Of a stretch of DNA of 9,404 bases, positions 8,172 to 9,404 are shown in pieces. Every line of letters starts with the position of its first letter. The stretch's first letter is position 1. The position numbers and the translations under genes were made by a program. Below the pieces are notes generated by a model. That model ran no database searches. It had not been told where the DNA came from and worked only from the letters and a program-made list of their open reading frames with translations. Source of the DNA: Acidobacteriota bacterium (GTDB taxonomy: Bacteria > Acidobacteriota > Holophagae > Holophagales > Holophagaceae); assembly GCA_021778785.1 (NCBI GenBank), contig JAJYBX010000044.1:1-9404 (forward strand). Direction: 5' to 3'.

Positions 8172-8680
8172 CAGCCGACCTCCTCGAAGATCTCCTTGTA
8201 CCGGTCCGCCAGGCTGCTGGTCATGATCTTGTCCTGCAGCTTGAGGAACCCGTAGATGAGGCTCTCAGGGCGGGGCGGGCAGCCCGGGATGTAGATGTCC
8301 ACGGGCACGACCTTGTCCACGCCCTGGATGGTGTGGTACGAGTCGAAGGGCCCGCCGGCGGTGGCGCAGGAGCCCATGGCGATCACCCACTTGGGCTCGG
8401 GCATCTGGTCATAGAGCCGCTTGATGATGGGGGCCATCTTGTAGGTGACGGTCCCGGCCACGATCATCAGGTCGCTCTGGCGCGGGGTGGCGCGGAAGAT
8501 GCCGGCGCCGAAACGGTCGAAGTCGAAGCGGCTGGCGCCGGCGGCCATCATCTCGATGGCGCAGCAGGCCAGGCCGAAGGTCATGGGCCACACACTCGAG
8601 GCCCGGGCCCAGTTGATGACCTTCTCCACCTTGGTGGTGATGAGCACATGCTCCAGGGCGGTCGGTTGATTTACTCCCAT
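8171..8680 (-). CDS. nuoB: NADH-quinone oxidoreductase subunit B (PSST type, cluster N2)
   Basis: Carries cluster N2, the last 4Fe-4S cluster, which passes electrons to quinone at the interface with NuoD and NuoH. It has 169 residues, normal for the family. The four ligands are all visible: the adjacent cysteines C39 and C40 in [11 protein letters not shown]105 in [11 protein letters not shown] and C134 in [18 protein letters not shown] at 51-58 is also typical. The start is ATG at 8680, inside the end of nuoA: the two overlap by 10 bases (ATGGGAGTAA), with AAGGGAG 7 bases upstream. A longer in-frame reading up to 8899 runs antiphase through nuoA and is Arg/His/Gly-rich non-family sequence, so it is rejected. 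The stop overlaps the nuoC start by one base. Confidence 0.98.
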   Translation of the reverse strand: MGVNQPTALEHVLITTKVEKVINWARASSVWPMTFGLACCAIEMMAAGASRFDFDRFGAGIFRATPRQSDLMIVAGTVTYKMAPIIKRLYDQMPEPKWVIAMGSCATAGGPFDSYHTIQGVDKVVPVDIYIPGCPPRPESLIYGFLKLQDKIMTSSLADRYKEIFEEVG

Positions 8681-9024
8681 GTCAGGGCTCCCTTGGACCA
8701 GATGTAGCCGTAGCCGAACAGCAGGAGGAACAGGAAGATCCCCATCTCGATGATTCCGAAGACGGCCAGTTCCTTCATCTGGATGGCCCAGGGCATCAGG
8801 AAGACCGTCTCCACGTCGAAGACCAGGAACATGACGGCCACCAGGTAGTAGCGGACGCTGAACTTCTCCCGGGCCTCGGAGGTGGCCGTGATGCCGCACT
8901 CGTAAGCCGAGTATTTCGTAGCGTTGGGGAACCTCGGCCGGAGCAGCCGGGAAAGGGTCCAGACCAGCACCGGCAGGAAGGCGGCGATCAGAACCAGAAG
9001 CAGAATTGGCGCATACCCACGCAT
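8671..9024 (-). CDS. nuoA: NADH-quinone oxidoreductase subunit A
   Basis: Three-helix membrane subunit of complex I, first gene of the operon. From ATG at 9024 it has 117 residues, a usual length. Helices lie near residues 4-28, 57-80 and 87-110. The first loop carries YSAYECGI at 38-45, and the second helix carries the signature [13 protein letters not shown] at 68-80 with D70 and E72. An alternative GTG start at 9063 would add 13 hydrophilic residues. The ATG is preferred because GGGAGGG sits 4 bases upstream and because the probable -10 box at 9045-9050 lies inside that extension. The end overlaps nuoB by 10 bases. Confidence 0.96.
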   Translation of the reverse strand: MRGYAPILLLVLIAAFLPVLVWTLSRLLRPRFPNATKYSAYECGITATSEAREKFSVRYYLVAVMFLVFDVETVFLMPWAIQMKELAVFGIIEMGIFLFLLLFGYGYIWSKGALTWE

Positions 9025-9155
9025 GGGCCCTCCCGAGCAGGACGATTGTGCCGTCTGTGTCACGGAAGGGTCAATGTTTCAGACCTGACCGGGCGGTCGA
9101 TTGTGATCCATGACCACCCCAGGCGCCTGCCCGCTTTCTCCGCTAGGATGCTTCC
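9025..9155. other. Divergent intergenic region between nuoA and the ATPase-like gene
   Basis: This 131-base region is the only substantial non-coding stretch in the window and must hold the start signals for both directions. Besides the nuoA promoter, it contains GACC-GGGC-GGTC, a short inverted repeat (9087-9098), and two copies of CGATTGTG on the plus strand (9043-9050 and 9098-9105), 55 bases apart. One copy overlaps the nuo -10 box. No convincing -35/-10 pair is seen for the plus-strand gene, and no terminator hairpin or tRNA is seen. Confidence 0.6.
9045..9074 (-). promoter_or_regulatory. Probable sigma70-type promoter of the nuo operon
   Basis: Read on the minus strand, TTGACC (9074-9069, 5 of 6 to the -35 consensus) is followed after an 18-base spacer by CACAAT (9050-9045, 4 of 6 to the -10 consensus). 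The -10 box ends 20 bases before the nuoA ATG. A start about 7 bases further on would leave a leader of only some 13 bases carrying the GGGAGGG ribosome site. This is by eye only; no transcript data are available, and the spacer and -10 are not perfect. Confidence 0.55.
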
Positions 9156-9404
9156 ATGTCCCCGTCCCCCCAGCCTGCGCAGCTTCCAGCGGAACCCGTC
9201 GAGCCCGGCGACTCGACCCTCACCGAATTCCGGCCCGCACGGGAGCTCTACCCCACGCTGGACCTGACGCGCGAGCCGGTGGACTTCGCCCTGTTCCAGG
9301 CCCTGCCCCTGGACCTGATGCTCAAGCACCACTTCGTGCCCGTGCAGGAGCGGGAGGGCGTGCTCTGGCTGGCCATGGCCGATCCCCTGGACATCCCCAC
9401 CCAG
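9156..9404 (+). CDS. PilB/GspE-type secretion or pilus ATPase, N-terminal part only
   Basis: Transcribed away from the nuo operon and cut by the right edge after 83 codons. The first 40 or so residues are Pro/Glu-rich and not conserved in appearance. From about residue 42 the sequence DFALFQALPLDLMLKHHFVP, then a few residues later VLWLAMADPLD, matches the pattern of the type II secretion/type IV pilus ATPase N-terminal domain (GspE N-domain, MshEN-like): a helix ending in LP, a segment reaching F-V-P-V, then a strand with AMADP. The Walker motifs that would confirm ATPase function lie outside. ATG at 9156 has AGGA 7 bases upstream. An ATG at 9148 is in another frame and stops at 9267. Which member (PilB, GspE, PilT-like or a stand-alone N-domain protein) cannot be told. 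Confidence 0.72.
   Translation, partial: MSPSPQPAQLPAEPVEPGDSTLTEFRPARELYPTLDLTREPVDFALFQALPLDLMLKHHFVPVQEREGVLWLAMADPLDIPTQ

Noticed and set aside
6150..8255. Plus-strand open frame of 701 codons antisense to nuoD and nuoC
   Set aside because: Low-complexity Leu/Gly/Asp/Val/His composition with no family features; it is antisense to canonical nuoD and nuoC.
8681..8899. Upstream in-frame extension of nuoB
   Set aside because: It lies within nuoA in another frame and has no NuoB-like sequence; ATG at 8680 has a well-placed ribosome site.
9087..9098. GACC-GGGC-GGTC inverted repeat as a terminator or operator
   Set aside because: The arms are only 4 bases and no T-run follows; it could be a regulator site but is too short to claim.

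Overview
The window is GC-rich bacterial DNA holding most of one operon for respiratory complex I (proton-pumping NADH:quinone oxidoreductase, or a related electron-input form). The operon reads on the minus strand from about 9024 leftwards and runs off the left edge. Gene order in transcription sense is nuoA, nuoB, nuoC, nuoD, nuoH, nuoI, nuoJ, nuoK, nuoL, nuoM (cut at base 1). nuoN would be expected just outside. At the right end a divergent plus-strand gene begins at 9156 and is cut at base 9404. Its first 83 residues look like the N-terminal domain of a PilB/GspE-type secretion or pilus ATPase.

Layout: 1-1227 nuoM (3' part missing); 1255-3603 nuoL; 3600-3902 nuoK; 3902-4462 nuoJ; 4494-5003 nuoI; 5014-6171 nuoH; 6183-7283 nuoD; 7293-8171 nuoC; 8171-8680 nuoB; 8671-9024 nuoA; 9025-9155 divergent promoter region; 9156-9404 start of the ATPase-like gene. 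The genes overlap by 1-10 bases or are separated by at most 31 bases, and most have a clear Shine-Dalgarno sequence. They look like one translationally coupled transcript. A sigma70-like promoter (TTGACC, 18 bases, CACAAT) sits just before nuoA.

Together, B, C, D and I form the connecting module (clusters N2, N6a and N6b, and the quinone-reduction site). H, A, J and K link it to the membrane arm. L and M are the antiporter-like pumps. The NADH-input genes nuoE, nuoF and nuoG are absent from their usual place between nuoD and nuoH. Either they lie elsewhere or this is an 11-gene-type complex I fed by another donor.

The organism cannot be fixed from the sequence alone. The GC-rich coding and nuo layout would fit Acidobacteriota (for example the Holophaga/Geothrix side) or a deltaproteobacterial-type lineage; this is a low-confidence inference. 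The locus is ordinary in kind. Points worth a second look are a histidine-rich loop and an internal repeat in NuoL, a roughly 100-residue N-terminal extension on NuoC, a 25-residue insertion with a changed signature in the first NuoH loop, and a Cys-Gly in place of Cys-Pro in NuoI. I see no RNA genes, insertion sequences, CRISPR arrays or clear terminators.
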